A stretch of 64,000 bases of DNA, from NCBI GenBank assembly GCA_041391925.1, contig JAWKNA010000006.1, positions 1-64,000 of the forward strand, read 5' to 3'. Under the pieces are notes generated by a model. It was not told where the DNA came from, did not search any database, and was given only the letters and a program-made list of their open reading frames with translations. This DNA comes from JBPOFM01 sp041391925. GTDB taxonomy: Bacteria > Bacteroidota > Bacteroidia > Flavobacteriales > Flavobacteriaceae. Shown in pieces: positions 1-7,315 of this stretch (positions are counted from its first letter, which is position 1; each line of letters opens with the position of its first letter). The position numbers and the translations under genes are program-made.

Positions 1-159
1 GGCACACAACTGGTTATATCGATGTAAATATAATCGTTTATTCCTTATAATTTCGGGATAACAGTGCATTTTGCTGTTTTTTACCGCTTTTTGTTATTTG
101 CTCCATACACACATCCAGAACACAAACTATAGGTGTCTTCCTCCCCTCTCCAGATACGC

Positions 160-186
160 AAAAAAAAGCCCTCATCATCAGGGCTT
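160..186 (-). terminator. Rho-independent terminator of the unrecognised gene at 216-755
   Basis: A GC-rich inverted repeat (gccct / agggc around a short loop) lies just past the stop codon of the minus-strand gene. On the minus strand it is followed by a run of seven T residues (A run at 161-167 on the plus strand). Confidence 0.75.
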
Positions 187-215
187 CTATAAATTCCAAA
201 AAACAACTCCGCCTC

Positions 216-755
216 TCACCCAGCCGCATTCAGCTCCGGTGACTCAAAATAGCACGCATACCCATCCCAAAGCTCAGCGTCAAATACACCAAGGGCACGT
301 TCCGTTTGGATAAGCTTTAAAGCAGCCATTTTCAGTGCATCAAAATTTCGGATGTCCTCATTCATGCACTTCACAATATAGTCTCGCATGGGCTTATTGT
401 AATCCTCTGGCGCTGCCTGTTGAGGCCTTACAGGTTGCGCCATTCTAGGGGCTGGTGCTTGTTGCATCCTCGGCGCAAATGGTATATTTCTTCTTGCCAC
501 GTTGGTTCGTCTTGGTTTTGGCGGATGCTTGGCAAGATAGCTGTTGTGGCGTTGTTCAATCCAAAGGATATTCTGGTGGAGCTCTCTCAACATACGGTCA
601 CTTCCGGTACGCTTGGCATAGCGTTCCATGGCAGGAATCAATTTCACCAGATACGGATGGATGTTGATAGATCGGTAGGCAGGCTGTTGCGCTAGCCATG
701 CATTCAAGGCACCTGGCGTATGCAGGGCTTTCTTAAAGATAAGTTTATAGTTCAT
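216..755 (-). CDS. Unrecognised 179-aa protein with a Pro/Arg-rich linker
   Basis: I do not recognise this family. It starts at an ATG (753-755) and has no signal peptide or membrane segment, so it is probably cytoplasmic. The N-terminal third (residues 1-75) looks helical and basic. Residues about 78-115 form a linker rich in proline, arginine, alanine and glutamine. Residues 117-172 form a second helical segment ending in an acidic tail. A terminator follows the stop. The upstream 550 bp holds repeats and no gene in the same operon. Composition appears GC-richer than the rest of the window. It could be an accessory-region gene, but no mobile-element marker is seen. Confidence 0.7.
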   Translation of the reverse strand: MNYKLIFKKALHTPGALNAWLAQQPAYRSINIHPYLVKLIPAMERYAKRTGSDRMLRELHQNILWIEQRHNSYLAKHPPKPRRTNVARRNIPFAPRMQQAPAPRMAQPVRPQQAAPEDYNKPMRDYIVKCMNEDIRNFDALKMAALKLIQTERALGVFDAELWDGYACYFESPELNAAG

Positions 756-948
756 CAGTAGGTTATAAAGTTTTGATTTGGAGAATCTAAAATAACAGAT
801 TGTTTTTAATTCTCAAAATAATTTTTATAGCATTCAAACTCTAAACAGTCAGACATATAGACATGTAGTCGGTTGCACAAACAACCGTAACATGTTTAAA
901 AACAATATATTATAGCACTTATAAGCCACTTCTATAAGCCATTCCCGT
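756..948. other. Intergenic DNA with a hairpin, no gene seen
   Basis: AT-rich non-coding stretch upstream of the 179-aa gene. It contains a hairpin at about 861-894: an inner cggttg/caaccg stem around a 6-nt loop, enclosed by two acatgt hexamers that can also pair. I see no coding sequence and no clear TAnnTTTG promoter. The hairpin could lie in the leader of the 216-755 gene, but this is only a guess. Confidence 0.4.
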
Positions 949-1179
949 CGACATAGTTAGCGTTCCCCACGACATAGTTAGCGTTCCCCACGACATAGTT
1001 AGTGTTCCCCACGACATAGTTAGCGTTCCCCACGACATAGTTGGCGTTCCCCACGACATAGTTGGCGTTCCCAGCGACATAATTAGCGTTCCCAGCGTCC
1101 TAGTTAGCGTTCCCCGCGACATAGTTGGTGTTCCCACCGTCCCAGTAGCCGTTCCCTTCGCGTTAGTTATTGTTTTTTT
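949..1179. repeat. 21-bp tandem repeat array, 11 units
   Basis: Eleven head-to-tail 21-bp units begin at 949. The consensus is cgacatagttagcgttcccca. Units 1, 2 and 4 are identical and unit 3 differs by one base. Units 5-7 carry one to four changes, and units 8-11 become steadily more degenerate toward 1179. A period of 21 keeps one reading frame open on the minus strand (heptad GTLTMSW), but the array lies beyond the terminator of the neighbouring small gene and shows no start or promoter, so I do not call it coding. It has no unique spacers and so is not a CRISPR. Confidence 0.9.
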
Positions 1180-1229
1180 CGTCAAAGGTTCTGGTTTATC
1201 TCCTGTAAATTCATGTGCACCCTTATTAA

Positions 1230-1262
1230 AAATAAAAAAAACCACCACACATTGAGGTGGTG
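1230..1262 (-). terminator. Terminator of the 58-aa protein gene
   Basis: Stem accacc (1241-1246) / ggtggt (1256-1261) with a 9-nt loop. On the minus strand a long T run follows it (A run 1234-1240 on the plus strand). It sits about 45 bp past the stop of the small minus-strand gene, separating it from the 21-bp array. Confidence 0.75.
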
Positions 1263-1306
1263 TTTGGTGGAATGGTACCGTATGGCTTTTAAATCCACTA
1301 CTGATT

Positions 1307-1483
1307 TTAGTCCCTATCCCGCTTTCGCTGCTTTCGCCTCCAATAAAAGTAAAAAACAAGCAACAGGATGGGCAGAACTATAAATACAATCACATCAAAT
1401 GCACTGCTGAAATCAATTGGTCCATTGTCATCTGGGTTTTGTGTGCCGGGCGGCAATTGTAATAGGGTGAGTAGAGTGTACAT
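1307..1483 (-). CDS. Small single-span membrane protein, 58 aa
   Basis: This short gene is read directly from the minus strand, from ATG at 1481-1483 to TAA at 1307-1309. The N-terminal half is a proline-containing stretch (MYTLLTLLQLPPGTQ) with an acidic segment and FSSAFD. One strongly hydrophobic helix follows at about residues 31-47, then a very basic tail (WRRKQRKRDRD), predicting one membrane span with a cytosolic C-terminus. It resembles tiny one-span proteins found widely in flavobacteria whose function is unknown. A terminator follows its stop. It lies just upstream of the methyltransferase stop on the same strand, about 60 bp away. Confidence 0.75.
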   Translation of the reverse strand: MYTLLTLLQLPPGTQNPDDNGPIDFSSAFDVIVFIVLPILLLVFYFYWRRKQRKRDRD

Positions 1484-1527
1484 GGCTTATAGGTGTAGTC
1501 TGCAAGTTACAAAATAAAATAGAGGTC

Positions 1528-1556
1528 TCCACGACCTTTCGGGCTAAAGTCGTGCT
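1528..1556 (-). terminator. Weak hairpin straddling the methyltransferase stop
   Basis: cacgac (1530-1535) pairs with gtcgtg (1549-1554), extended by ttt/aaa with one bulge. On the minus strand the hairpin spans the TAG stop of the methyltransferase and is followed by a moderately T-rich stretch, not a clean T run. It may be a weak terminator or 3'-end stabiliser. Confidence 0.35.
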
Positions 1557-2800
1557 GCCAAGGCCCTGCCCAACCGCTCCACAATGCCTACCACCAAGGC
1601 ATTCCCCATAAAGAAAGCACGTTTGGTATCCGTGATGCCATCCAGTTGGGTATGGTTGTCTGGGAACATGTTCAGGCGCTCCAGTTCTACAGGCGTCAAC
1701 CGTCGCAGTCTCCCATCCTGCGCCACTACATGCTTAAATCGCGAAGGGCTCTTCCCTCCTTCTCCAGTGATGATGGTCCTCGAGGCAGTGTCCAATGCGT
1801 CAGGAAACACCATCCCACCCTCGCTATAATGGTATTTAAAACCCTCTTTGGTCTCCCGCACCTCACTTTTGGAGCCTTTCAAATACTTCCACCCTTTGGG
1901 TTTTTCTATAGCTTCCTTTGGAATAAAAAAAGATTCGGGCACATTTTGGCTATCCATGAGCACATCGCCCAAGGTGGTCATGCTACCGTGATAGTCGGGT
2001 ATGGTCTTCACCGTGGTGTAGGCACCATCTATCATCACCCCCGAATTCTCAAACGGCGAGTCGCCTCCTTCGGCATTGAAGTCCTTGGATATGCGTATCA
2101 AGTCTGTATCTATACTCCCTCTACGGATGGTTTCAGTTATCTCCTTTACTGGAAAAGCTTGGGCAATAACACCATCAGCATCCAGCCAATCTTCCTTGTC
2201 TGCAGTAGTCTTCAATTGTTGATAGAGCTCAGTAGTGTGGTGGTAAGCCAAAAAGAACACGCGTCGTCTGCGCTGTGGCATCCCATATTCCGCGGCATTG
2301 ATAACGCGCCATTCCACGGCATACCCCAGAGTATTTAAGGAGGAAAGCATTACCGCAAAGTCACGGCCACGTTGCTTGGACGGCGATTTCAGCAACCGAT
2401 CAACATTCTCCAGCATCAAATACTTGGGCTTATGTGCCTTGCGTCTTAGGATGGCTTCTATGCTCCACCACAGCACACCTTTCTTGCCTTGCAGTCCCTT
2501 GGAGTTCTTTAAGGTAGTAGCCACCGAATAATCTTGGCACGGAAAGCCACCCACCAGCAGGTCATGGTCAGGTATCTCCTCAAAACGCTCTTCTACGATG
2601 CGCTCTATGTTGTCACCACTATGCAGGGCATCCGGCCACCGATGCTGATACACCATGTTGGCATGTTGCGTTTTGGTACTCGGCTCCCATTGGTTGCTCC
2701 ACACCACTTCGTAGGAAGAATCGGTTCGTTTGGGATAGCCTTCAAGACCTAGTCTAAAGCCTCCTACTCCAGCAAATAGTTCCACGACGCTTATGGGCAT
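1544..2800 (-). CDS. DNA (cytosine-5-)-methyltransferase
   Basis: A C5 cytosine DNA methyltransferase of 418 aa that transfers a methyl group from S-adenosylmethionine to cytosine in a specific site. The conserved motifs are in canonical order. Motif I (VELFAGVGGFRLGLEG) lies at about residues 5-20 and motif IV with the catalytic Cys (GGFPCQDYS) near 86. Motif VI (LENVDRLL), motif VIII (QRRRRVFFLAY), motif IX (RRLTPVELERLNMFP) and motif X (MGNALVVGIVERLGRAL) follow. The variable target-recognition region lies between VIII and IX (about 190-360). No restriction endonuclease, Vsr or specificity gene is adjacent, so it looks like an orphan methylase unless its partner lies left of the window. 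The recognition site cannot be read from sequence. The gene is visibly GC-richer than genes after 5 kb, consistent with transfer. Confidence 0.95.
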   Translation of the reverse strand: MPISVVELFAGVGGFRLGLEGYPKRTDSSYEVVWSNQWEPSTKTQHANMVYQHRWPDALHSGDNIERIVEERFEEIPDHDLLVGGFPCQDYSVATTLKNSKGLQGKKGVLWWSIEAILRRKAHKPKYLMLENVDRLLKSPSKQRGRDFAVMLSSLNTLGYAVEWRVINAAEYGMPQRRRRVFFLAYHHTTELYQQLKTTADKEDWLDADGVIAQAFPVKEITETIRRGSIDTDLIRISKDFNAEGGDSPFENSGVMIDGAYTTVKTIPDYHGSMTTLGDVLMDSQNVPESFFIPKEAIEKPKGWKYLKGSKSEVRETKEGFKYHYSEGGMVFPDALDTASRTIITGEGGKSPSRFKHVVAQDGRLRRLTPVELERLNMFPDNHTQLDGITDTKRAFFMGNALVVGIVERLGRALAARL

Positions 2801-2934
2801 ATCTCACTCTTTTTAATTGATGTTTTCAAGGTCTAAAAATAGCAATTAAAGAATTAAAAACAGGCGTGGAAGTCCATCGGCTTTAAGTAGTTTTCAACAA
2901 TGTGTTTGTGCACTAGTTACGGGAATGCACTAAA

Positions 2935-2962
2935 CAAAAAAAGGGAAAGCATAACCTTTCCC
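2935..2962 (-). terminator. Terminator of the YceI-like gene
   Basis: Stem gggaaag (2943-2949) / ctttccc (2956-2962) with a 6-nt loop. A run of seven A on the plus strand before it gives a T run after it on the minus strand. It lies 27 bp past the stop of the YceI-like gene. Confidence 0.8.
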
Positions 2963-2988
2963 TCCCGATGTTCGTTGGTTGTTGATGC

Positions 2989-3585
2989 TTATTGAGTCAC
3001 CACAGTCACTTCAAATTTAATCGCATCCGAAATACTGTAGTTCTTTAAAGGGTCGGTCACGCCACTCCCATTGCGTCCGTAGATAATGTTCCATCGCGAA
3101 CGGTCAATGATAAACTTGGTGGTCAGTTGCCAACGCTTGTTGACTTCTTCCAATGTGGCGGTAAACAATACAGGCTTTGTAATTCCTTTGATGTTCAGGT
3201 TGGCTTCTACTTCATAGTTCCCCTCACTAGTACTTCGCACCTTTTGGATAGAGAGCCAGGCAGTAGGATACATCTTTACATCAAAGAAATCAGCACTTTT
3301 AAGATGTTTCGCAAGCCCCGAATTAGGGCCGTCATCCTCTGCGACTATGCTGGTCATGTCCACTTCAAAGCTACCACCCCAAAGTTTACCGTTCTCTACT
3401 TTAAGATACCCTTTTTTGAAGTTAACGGTACCATCATGGTCATTAAACTGAAACATGCTGCTGCCATGCCACTTGAGGCTGCTCTTGGAAAGGTCCATTA
3501 GAAATTCATTAGTACTCAACATAGATTGTGCATTTGTGAGTTGGTAAGTCAAGAAGGCTGTCAGTAGGAATAATCGTGTTTTCAT
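2989..3585 (-). CDS. YceI-like periplasmic protein
   Basis: A secreted protein of 198 aa with a signal peptide (residues 1-19, ending TNAQ) and a YceI-type lipocalin-like beta-barrel. Family hallmarks visible are SSLKWHG near the start, FEVDMTSI, the HLKSADFFDVKMYPTAWLSI segment (usual form HLKS.DFFD...P), and LNIKGITKPV. YceI proteins bind isoprenoid-like or other hydrophobic ligands in the periplasm; the ligand here is unknown. The gene is divergent from a membrane-anchored winged-helix regulator 113 bp away, so the two may form a sensor/target pair (inference). A -7-type element (TAGATTTG) precedes it. Confidence 0.9.
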   Translation of the reverse strand: MKTRLFLLTAFLTYQLTNAQSMLSTNEFLMDLSKSSLKWHGSSMFQFNDHDGTVNFKKGYLKVENGKLWGGSFEVDMTSIVAEDDGPNSGLAKHLKSADFFDVKMYPTAWLSIQKVRSTSEGNYEVEANLNIKGITKPVLFTATLEEVNKRWQLTTKFIIDRSRWNIIYGRNGSGVTDPLKNYSISDAIKFEVTVVTQ

Positions 3586-3605
3586 GATATGTTGTTTTTA
3601 TATGT

Positions 3606-3641
3606 CAAATCTATGGTGACACGGTTCATTAGGATGTCAAA
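3606..3641 (-). promoter_or_regulatory. Probable promoter of the YceI-like gene
   Basis: On the minus strand TAGATTTG (plus 3606-3613) matches the Bacteroidota -7 element TAnnTTTG. A TTTG (plus 3638-3641) lies 24 bp upstream, one base longer than the usual 17-23 bp spacing. The predicted transcript start is just before the ATG at 3585. Confidence 0.5.
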
Positions 3642-3698
3642 AAAATGTAAAAGAAGTGTAAAAAGTTGTAAATTGAGGCGTTTAAAAACCTTTTGACA

Positions 3699-4577
3699 AT
3701 GCGAATGCGCTTTAAAATGATGTATGTGGCACTACCCCTTTTGGCGCTGGTGGCCTTGGCATTGTTGGGAAATCAAGCTGATGCACCCGATTCTCATTTT
3801 GATGAACGGGTCAAGGTGGCCTTGCGTGATGCAGGGAATCAATTGCTGCTTGCCAACCAAGACAGCACCTCACTTGTAAAGCCAGTGGTTGCTGTAGGCG
3901 AATTGCGCTACGAACTGTCCTTTGGCACAGACCTTTATATCGAGCCAGATATGTTGGTAGAATACATTGATAAGAGCATAGCTACAGCCAACCTCCCCGC
4001 AGACTATATTACCGAAGTTCAGGAGTGTGCCACACGTCAAGTGGCCTATAGCTATCAAAATTCCGAATACAGCACCGACCAGATTGTCCCTTGTGCAGGG
4101 CGAGAATTACCTTTGAACTGCTACACCATACAAGTACTCTTTACCAAGCCAAAGAAGGAGATGATTCCTTATAACAGCTATCCACTATACTCACTGATTT
4201 TGGTTGGGTTTATTGGGATAGGGCTAGTGTATCAAACCAAAAGTAAAAACCCAATTTCTCAACCTGTTGATGGCCTTTATACCACGCTTGGAAACTTTAG
4301 GTTTTATAGAGACCAACAGCAGATGGTACATGGAGATACAATCATATCCTTGACCCAAAAGGAATGTGAGTTGTTAGAATTGTTCTGTGCAGAGCCCAAC
4401 ACCATCATAAAGCGAGAGTTTCTCATCAAGACCGTGTGGGAAGACCAAGGGGTTTTTGTGGGTCGAAGTCTGGATACTTATATTTCCAAACTCCGTAAGA
4501 AGCTGTCCCTAGACAAGAGTATATCACTCGTCAATGTCCATGGCGTTGGGTATAAGTTAGAAGTCATTAAGGATTAG
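3699..4577 (+). CDS. Membrane-anchored winged-helix transcriptional regulator
   Basis: A 292-aa regulator with its DNA-binding domain at the C-terminus. A hydrophobic N-terminal segment (about residues 6-24) is followed by an extracytoplasmic domain of about 130 residues with several cysteines. A second transmembrane helix (about 158-180) leads to a cytoplasmic OmpR/PhoB-type winged helix (about 200-290) with the typical ISLTQKECELLELF and RSLDTYISKLRKKL segments. This is the reverse of ToxR/CadC order, where the winged helix is N-terminal. No receiver domain is present. I start at ATG 3699; a TTG six bases earlier is possible. It probably senses an envelope signal and controls the divergent YceI-like gene (inference). 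Confidence 0.85.
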   Translation: MRMRFKMMYVALPLLALVALALLGNQADAPDSHFDERVKVALRDAGNQLLLANQDSTSLVKPVVAVGELRYELSFGTDLYIEPDMLVEYIDKSIATANLPADYITEVQECATRQVAYSYQNSEYSTDQIVPCAGRELPLNCYTIQVLFTKPKKEMIPYNSYPLYSLILVGFIGIGLVYQTKSKNPISQPVDGLYTTLGNFRFYRDQQQMVHGDTIISLTQKECELLELFCAEPNTIIKREFLIKTVWEDQGVFVGRSLDTYISKLRKKLSLDKSISLVNVHGVGYKLEVIKD

Positions 4578-4676
4578 CTAGTGAATCTTTGGGATGAGGG
4601 ATAGTTCTAGTTATAAAATATTCCATGAAGAAATTACTCAATCGGGTTTGAAGGCACACTTCTTAAATTGTATATC

Positions 4677-5549
4677 TTAAATTCTGACATGAGAATGTTT
4701 GGATTTATAGGTTCTAGGATTAGTGTTTTTAAGAGACTTAAAGGTTCTATTAAAATGGCTTAAACTTTCAAAACCACTATCAAAAGCAATCTGTTGTATG
4801 GACAAATCTGTGGTCAACAAGAGTTGGCAGGCGTTTTCAATCCGAGAGGTATTTAGGAAAGTCACAAAGGAGTTGCCTGTTTCCTTTTTGAACCATCTAC
4901 AAAAAGATTGTGGTACCATATGGGTCAGTTCTGCAAGACTCTGCACTGTCAATCGCTTTTCCAAGTTTTCCAAAATATAGGAAATGGTGGCGTTGACCTT
5001 ATCCTGTTGCCCAGTTTTCAATTTGTAAGGGTTATAGTGAACGGTTGAAAGGGTTTTTCTATGGGTATCCTCATGCAGCAAGGTGAGTATTTCCATTAAT
5101 AGACGTATTTGTCTCATCTTGTTACTTTCTCCAAATCCTTTGATGATTTCAATAATTTCTAGACTCGGATTAGTAAACTGCAAGCCTAGTTCTGCTGCTT
5201 CAAATAACGATTGCAGAGGTACAAATTCCTCGAAGGATTTAAAAATATTCTTTGGGAATTGAAAGACGAACGCTTGTTCATTAGAAGCACCATCCCTCTG
5301 TACAGACACCCATTGGTGTGGCACATTTTCACCAATCAGTACCAAATCATAATCAAAAAAAGGCAAAATACTGTTGCCCACAAAACGAGTGCCCTGTCCT
5401 TTGGCTATGAGTGTCAATTCCACCTCGGGATGGTAATGCCAGAAGGGCTTAAGGTAGTCCACTTCCACTTTAAAGAAATTAAAGGATTTTTGGGAGTTGG
5501 TAAGCTCCAAGACTTCTAGTGATGGCTTCAAAGCAATGTATTTAAACAC
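4677..5549 (-). CDS. AraC family transcriptional regulator
   Basis: A 290-aa one-component regulator. The N-terminal half is a cupin-like sensor (FWHYHPEVELTLIAKGQGTRFVG around residues 36-58, then VPHQWV). The C-terminal 100 residues carry two AraC-type helix-turn-helix motifs (VQSLAELTHMVPQSFCRWFKK and LSIQQIAFDSGFESLSHFNRTFK). AraC proteins with such cupins usually bind a sugar or small metabolite. The gene is divergent from the PhyH/TIM-barrel/GH13 cassette and is its likely controller. The start shown is GTG at 5547-5549. A TTG at 5531 (MKPSLEVLEL) is an attractive alternative because a -7-like TATATTTG overlaps the GTG. Confidence 0.9.
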   Translation of the reverse strand: MFKYIALKPSLEVLELTNSQKSFNFFKVEVDYLKPFWHYHPEVELTLIAKGQGTRFVGNSILPFFDYDLVLIGENVPHQWVSVQRDGASNEQAFVFQFPKNIFKSFEEFVPLQSLFEAAELGLQFTNPSLEIIEIIKGFGESNKMRQIRLLMEILTLLHEDTHRKTLSTVHYNPYKLKTGQQDKVNATISYILENLEKRLTVQSLAELTHMVPQSFCRWFKKETGNSFVTFLNTSRIENACQLLLTTDLSIQQIAFDSGFESLSHFNRTFKSLKNTNPRTYKSKHSHVRI

Positions 5550-5556
5550 AAATATA
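5549..5556 (-). promoter_or_regulatory. -7-like element at the start of the araC-type gene
   Basis: Minus-strand TATATTTG matches TAnnTTTG. If used, transcription would begin near 5543, inside the longest reading frame, favouring the TTG start at 5531. No clear -33 element is seen. Confidence 0.35.
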
Positions 5557-5632
5557 AAGAATTAACATTACATATGTTTAGATACGCATAGTATTGGTTA
5601 ACATCCACCAATTCAGGAAGGAATGATGTTTA

Positions 5633-5640
5633 TACATTTG
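5633..5640 (+). promoter_or_regulatory. -7 element upstream of the PhyH-type gene
   Basis: TACATTTG matches the Bacteroidota -7 consensus TAnnTTTG. It places transcription start near 5647, so the ATG at 5661, not the TTG at 5643, would be the start codon. No convincing -33 TTTG is found at the usual distance, which may mean activation by the divergent AraC-type regulator. Confidence 0.45.
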
Positions 5641-5660
5641 TATTGATAAATACATTGTTT

Positions 5661-6467
5661 ATGACACCTACAGAATTATTGAATGCACCATACAGTCTGG
5701 CACAAGAACAGATTGAATTCTTTGACAAAAATCGATATATCAAGTTAAAACAGGTACTCGACGCTCCTACCCTTGCCCATTTTAATAACATCATTTCTCG
5801 GAAAGTGGACGAAATGAATGATGTGGACACTCCTTTGGACCAGCGCTCTACCTATGGTAAGGCATTTTTGCAATTGTTCAACCTGTGGAGGGAAGACAAC
5901 GCCATAAAGGAATTGGTTTTTAGTAAACGTTTGGCAAAAATTGCAGCAGATTTAATGCAAGTGGATGGTGTGCGTTTGTATCATGACCAAGCCTTATTTA
6001 AGGAAGCCGGAGGTGGCATAACACCTTGGCATGCTGACCAGTATTATTGGCCTTTGGAAACAGATAAGACAGTGACTGCTTGGATTCCGTTACAGGCTAC
6101 CCCTTTGCAAATGGGACCCTTGGAATTTAGTGCTGGAAGTCAAGAAATTATGGAGGGGCGTGATCTTTCTATTGGTGACGAAAGCGAAGTGGTTATCCAA
6201 AAACGATTGAAAGTCACCGATTTTAAACACGTTATAGAACCCTTCGATGCAGGTGAAATCAGTTTCCATTCCGGTTGGGTATTTCATCGTGCTGGTGCCA
6301 ATACCACAGACCAACTCCGCAAGGTAATGACCATTATCTATATGGATGCCGATATGAAACTCAAAGAGCCAACCAATGATGGGCAAATGAATGATTGGCA
6401 CACCTGGTGTCCCGGAGCCGAAATAGGAAAACAGATTGATACACCGTTAAATCCAATATTATATTAA
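5661..6467 (+). CDS. Phytanoyl-CoA dioxygenase (PhyH) family oxygenase
   Basis: A non-haem Fe(II)/2-oxoglutarate-dependent oxygenase-like protein of 268 aa. The HxD part of the iron-binding facial triad is in TPWHADQYYW, and the distal His is in SFHSGWVFHRAGANTT, with a downstream Arg (QLRKVMT) suited to 2-oxoglutarate binding. PhyH enzymes hydroxylate lipids, polyols, phosphonates or small metabolites; the substrate here is unknown. I start at ATG 5661, consistent with the -7 element at 5633. Its stop overlaps the ATG of the next gene (TAATG), so the pair is probably translationally coupled. It is the first gene of the cassette facing the AraC-type regulator. Confidence 0.88.
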   Translation: MTPTELLNAPYSLAQEQIEFFDKNRYIKLKQVLDAPTLAHFNNIISRKVDEMNDVDTPLDQRSTYGKAFLQLFNLWREDNAIKELVFSKRLAKIAADLMQVDGVRLYHDQALFKEAGGGITPWHADQYYWPLETDKTVTAWIPLQATPLQMGPLEFSAGSQEIMEGRDLSIGDESEVVIQKRLKVTDFKHVIEPFDAGEISFHSGWVFHRAGANTTDQLRKVMTIIYMDADMKLKEPTNDGQMNDWHTWCPGAEIGKQIDTPLNPILY

Positions 6468-7315
6468 TGGCCATCAAGTATTTATATCCATTTTGGGGCA
6501 GTGAACATATTCCGATTGAGAAGTTCATTGCTGATGCCCTTGAAAATGGGTTTGATGGTATTGAAATACATATTCCAAATGACAAGGCTTTTGAAGATGA
6601 ATTATATGTGGCTTTGCAGAACATAAGAAGGCAACATCCAGATTTCATTTTGGTAGTGCAACAAGTTTTTGGTGTTAAACACGAGACGCCAACAAATTAT
6701 CTTTGGAATGTTTTAAAACGAATGGGGGAATTACGCCGTTTCAAACCTGATTTCATCAATTCGCATACGGGCAAAGACCATTATTCCTTTGAAGATAATT
6801 GCTACATAATTGATGCTATTGAAGATTTTTCGAGAACTTCAAACATTCCCATTTACCATGAAATCCATAGAGGACGATTTACCTTTCACAGTGCAACAAC
6901 TTTAAAATATCTTGAGATGTTCCCAGAGATAAAACTAGTTGGTGATCTATCCCATTGGTGTGTTGTATCCGAGAGTATGCTGGAAGATCAAGAATCAATC
7001 ATCAAACAAATCATTCCCTATATCCATCACATCCATGCGCGTGTAGGCACTCCTCAAACTGCCCAGGTGAACCATCCGTTTGCTCCTGAATGGCAATCAG
7101 AGCTTAATTGTTTCGTAACTTGGTGGCAACGCATCATCGATTATCATTCTAATGAAGCAATGAGTATCACTCCTGAATTTGGCCCTTACCCATATATGCC
7201 ACAAACTCCTTTTGAACAAAGGCCATTGGCAAATCAACAGGAATTAAACCTTCAAATGAAAACCTTTTTGCAAACACATCTAAAATCAAAACCATGCAAC
7301 GAATTTTCCACTTAA
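6467..7315 (+). CDS. Sugar phosphate isomerase/epimerase-like TIM barrel
   Basis: A 282-aa protein of the xylose-isomerase-like TIM-barrel superfamily (AP endonuclease 2 fold). Candidate metal ligands are in the usual order: Glu in YHEIHRGR, Asp-x-x-His in GDLSHW, His in HHIHARVG, and Glu in TPEFGPYPY. These enzymes isomerise or epimerise sugars and polyols. There is no signal peptide, so it is cytosolic. It overlaps the preceding gene by one base and the following gene by 22 bp, so all three are one operon. With a hydroxylase and an exported GH13 as partners it probably processes a saccharide released outside (inference). Confidence 0.88.
   Translation: MAIKYLYPFWGSEHIPIEKFIADALENGFDGIEIHIPNDKAFEDELYVALQNIRRQHPDFILVVQQVFGVKHETPTNYLWNVLKRMGELRRFKPDFINSHTGKDHYSFEDNCYIIDAIEDFSRTSNIPIYHEIHRGRFTFHSATTLKYLEMFPEIKLVGDLSHWCVVSESMLEDQESIIKQIIPYIHHIHARVGTPQTAQVNHPFAPEWQSELNCFVTWWQRIIDYHSNEAMSITPEFGPYPYMPQTPFEQRPLANQQELNLQMKTFLQTHLKSKPCNEFST

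Noticed and set aside
1..159. Short frames at the left edge (38-229 and 71-313)
   Set aside because: They have no domain content, they cross the terminator of the 179-aa gene, and no start context is visible.
949..1179. Possible CRISPR array
   Set aside because: The repeats are directly adjacent with no unique spacers and there are no cas genes nearby.
919..1359. A 146-aa minus-strand frame with GTLTMSW heptads
   Set aside because: It is an open frame created by the 21-bp tandem array plus the out-of-frame shadow of the real 58-aa gene, and it runs across a terminator.
1544..2800. Full restriction-modification system
   Set aside because: Only the methyltransferase is present; neither the 179-aa nor the 58-aa neighbour shows endonuclease motifs.
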